The translations under genes and the position numbers were made by a program. The notes under the pieces were generated by a model. That model was not told where the DNA came from and searched no databases. It saw nothing but the letters and a program-made list of their open reading frames with translations. From positions 186,001-250,000 of the forward strand of contig NZ_LTBA01000001.1 of assembly GCF_001594005.1 (NCBI RefSeq): 64,000 bases of DNA, read 5' to 3'. Source of the stretch: Clostridium tepidiprofundi DSM 19306 (GTDB lineage: Bacteria; Bacillota; Clostridia; Clostridiales; Clostridiaceae). Shown piece by piece: positions 62,475 through 64,000 of the stretch; the first letter of the stretch is position 1; every line of letters starts with the position of its first letter.

Positions 62475-63317
62475 TTAAAGTTTGTCTAAAGATATTCCAC
62501 CAAGCTTTCCTGCTCTGAATTCATCTAAAAGCATAACTGCTGTCCTATTATAATCAATGTTTCCTCCAGAAAGTATTGCTCCTCTTTTTCGGCCTATATT
62601 TTCCATATTATTGAGAGCATTTTCATCAAGACTATCCAGTTTATATCTATTTATTAATCTTTCAGGATACTCCCTCTGTAAAACTTCTATTAACTTAAGC
62701 GCAAGTTCCTCAATATCCATAATCTCATCTTTAATAGCCCCTGTAAATGCTAAATTTAAACCAACATTTTCATCTTCAAATTTAGGCCAAAGAACCCCTG
62801 GAGTATCTAATAATTCAATACCTATTTTAGTTTTAATCCATTGATTGTTTTTAGTAACACCTGGCTTATCACCTGTCTTTGCAATTTTATTATTTGCCAT
62901 CTTATTAATAAATGATGATTTACCTACATTAGGTATACCTACAACCATTGCCCTTACAGTAATTCTTTTTAATCCTTTAGCTTTTAATCTATCATGCTTT
63001 TCTTTTAATAATTCTAAAAGTGCAGGTTTTATATTTCTTAATCCTTTTCCAGTTACACTATTAGTTTCAATAACTTTTATATTATTCTTTGTAAGATACT
63101 TAATCCATTCCTTAGTTATTTTTTCCTCACTTAAATCTGCCTTATTTAATAAAATTATTCTTGGTTTATTCATGCATATATCATCTATATCAGGATTAGC
63201 ACTAGAAGTTACTATTCTTGCATCTCTAATTTCAATTACAGCATCAACTAATTTAAGATTTTCTTTTATTTTTCTTCTAGTCTTAGCCATATGTCCTGGA
63301 TACCAGTTAATTGCCAT
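62475..63317 (-). CDS. rbgA: ribosome biogenesis GTPase RbgA (YlqF)
   Basis: 280 residues. Circularly permuted GTPase: IRDARIVTSSANPD, LLNKADL (G4), GIPNVGKSSFINKM (G1) and LLDTPGVLWPKFED (G3). Begins NWYPGHMAKTRRKIKENLKL, diagnostic of the family. It assembles the 50S subunit and lies after rplS as in Bacillus. Confidence 0.96.
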   Translation of the reverse strand: MAINWYPGHMAKTRRKIKENLKLVDAVIEIRDARIVTSSANPDIDDICMNKPRIILLNKADLSEEKITKEWIKYLTKNNIKVIETNSVTGKGLRNIKPALLELLKEKHDRLKAKGLKRITVRAMVVGIPNVGKSSFINKMANNKIAKTGDKPGVTKNNQWIKTKIGIELLDTPGVLWPKFEDENVGLNLAFTGAIKDEIMDIEELALKLIEVLQREYPERLINRYKLDSLDENALNNMENIGRKRGAILSGGNIDYNRTAVMLLDEFRAGKLGGISLDKL

Positions 63318-63360
63318 ATTATCATATCCTTTCTATATTAAAATACTCATTTGTATCAAT

Positions 63361-63389
63361 GTATAAAAAAAAGGACTATATAGCCCTTT
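63361..63389 (-). terminator. terminator after rplS
   Basis: AAAGGGCTATATAGTCCTTT forms a hairpin followed by eight or more T on the minus strand, just after the rplS stop codon. Confidence 0.85.
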
Positions 63390-63734
63390 TTATATTCTTT
63401 CCTTTACTTTTGCTGCCTTACCTACTCTATCTCTTAAGTAGTATAACTTAGCTCTTCTTACCTTACCTCTTCTTGTTACCTGTATTTTTTCAATAAAAGG
63501 TGTATTCATTGGGAAAGTTCTTTCAACAGCAGTTCCGTAAGCTACTCTTCTTACAGTAAATGTCTCTCTGATTCCACCATTCTGCTTTTTAATAACAGTT
63601 CCTTCAAATGCCTGGATCCTTTCCTTATTACCTTCTTTAATTCTTACAAAAACTTTTACATTATCTCCAACATTGAAGCTAGGTAAGTCTGTTCTGATTT
63701 GTTCTTTTTCAATTTCTCTAATTATATCTTGCAT
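63390..63734 (-). CDS. rplS: 50S ribosomal protein L19
   Basis: 114 residues, full length. [40 protein letters not shown] and [20 protein letters not shown] are typical of L19. It has its own promoter and leader upstream and a terminator downstream. Confidence 0.98.
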   Translation of the reverse strand: MQDIIREIEKEQIRTDLPSFNVGDNVKVFVRIKEGNKERIQAFEGTVIKKQNGGIRETFTVRRVAYGTAVERTFPMNTPFIEKIQVTRRGKVRRAKLYYLRDRVGKAAKVKERI

Positions 63735-63744
63735 ATGTACTACC

Positions 63745-63841
63745 TCCCATATAATATTAGACGCTCATAATCAAAGCATTGACAGCGGAACGCCTGGATT
63801 AGCACGACCTATATTTTATCACACTAAATTATTTATTGCAA
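63745..63841 (-). promoter_or_regulatory. promoter and probable L19 leader of rplS
   Basis: TTGCAA (63841-63836), 17 nt, TAAAAT (63818-63813) is a good promoter just after trmD. The ~70-nt leader with GGCGTTCCGCTGTC near its middle resembles, from memory, the L19 leader RNA of Firmicutes, in which L19 represses its own synthesis; a covariance search is needed to confirm. Confidence 0.5.
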
Positions 63842-63850
63842 TATATTTTT

Positions 63851-64000
63851 TTATTTTTTTCGTAATAGTTTTTTGTCTTCATCAGTTAATTGAACCTTCT
63901 TAAATAAATCATATCTATATTTTCTAGTAACTTCTAATGATTTTAACCTTCTCCATTTTCTTATGTTTTCATGGTGTCCTGATAATAAAATTTCAGGTAC
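63851..64000 (-). CDS. trmD: tRNA (guanine-N1)-methyltransferase TrmD, C-terminal end (cut by window edge)
   Basis: The minus-strand frame [20 protein letters not shown] followed by [13 protein letters not shown] ends at TAA 63851-63853. The GHHxxIRKWRR motif is the TrmD C-terminal domain. TrmD makes m1G37 in tRNA and precedes rplS in Firmicutes. Confidence 0.92.
   Translation of the reverse strand, partial: VPEILLSGHHENIRKWRRLKSLEVTRKYRYDLFKKVQLTDEDKKLLRKK

Overview
The window is AT-rich DNA from a low-GC Gram-positive bacterium, most likely a member of the Clostridia. The basis is PolC-type DNA polymerase, CodY, strong GGAGG ribosome binding sites, and a housekeeping gene order typical of Firmicutes. 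Species cannot be told from the window. About 24 kb is chromosome and about 40 kb is one prophage.

The chromosomal backbone runs almost entirely on the minus strand: trmD (partial) - rplS - rbgA - rnhB, then yraN (plus strand), then comM - dprA - topA - codY - rpsB - tsf - pyrH - frr - uppS - cdsA - a permease - dxr - rseP - ispG - polC - rimP - nusA (partial). These genes serve translation, the MEP isoprenoid and undecaprenyl/phospholipid pathways, DNA replication and topology, and nutrient sensing. The rpsB leader contains a nested two-stem hairpin that may be an autoregulatory site.

The comM gene (YifB/Mg-chelatase-like competence ATPase) is split by the prophage. The two comM pieces share a 7-bp core, GGATTCA, at 19743-19749 and 59987-59993. 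Joining them across one copy gives an intact 1521-nt, 506-codon comM, so the element is 40,244 bp. It is a temperate contractile-tailed (PBSX-like) phage with HK97-type head genes and a large serine integrase. From right to left it carries: integrase and repressor (plus strand); the divergent lysis/lysogeny switch; a Rha/ORF6C regulator; a recombination module (SbcC-like ATPase, RecT, MBL hydrolase); replication genes (replisome organizer with internal iterons, DnaC-like loader, SSB); nucleotide and accessory genes (dUTPase, PAPS-reductase-like, HNH, RusA); a late regulator with a candidate late promoter; HNH and terminase; head; contractile tail; baseplate; a tail fibre with 120-bp repeats; and a lysis cassette. 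Between the lysis genes and attL lies an accessory (moron) region on both strands.

The most unusual observations are these. (1) attP lies inside an open reading frame: in the excised circle the integrase frame runs without a stop through the attachment core into a tandem-HTH protein (669 codons in all), so integration would cut the protein in two and host DNA would supply the integrase stop codon. (2) A LexA-type SOS box abuts a good promoter that drives only a tiny RNA/micro-ORF unit, while the phage repressor has no self-cleavage domain. (3) There is a textbook -1 frameshift signal in the tail assembly chaperone gene. (4) A GC-richer, multi-hairpin non-coding stretch of 225 nt lies upstream of the PAPS-reductase-like gene. 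(5) Accessory genes include a PUA/EVE-like protein with a membrane segment (defence candidate), a two-TM mini-protein antisense to it, and a promoter-terminator pair defining a small RNA.
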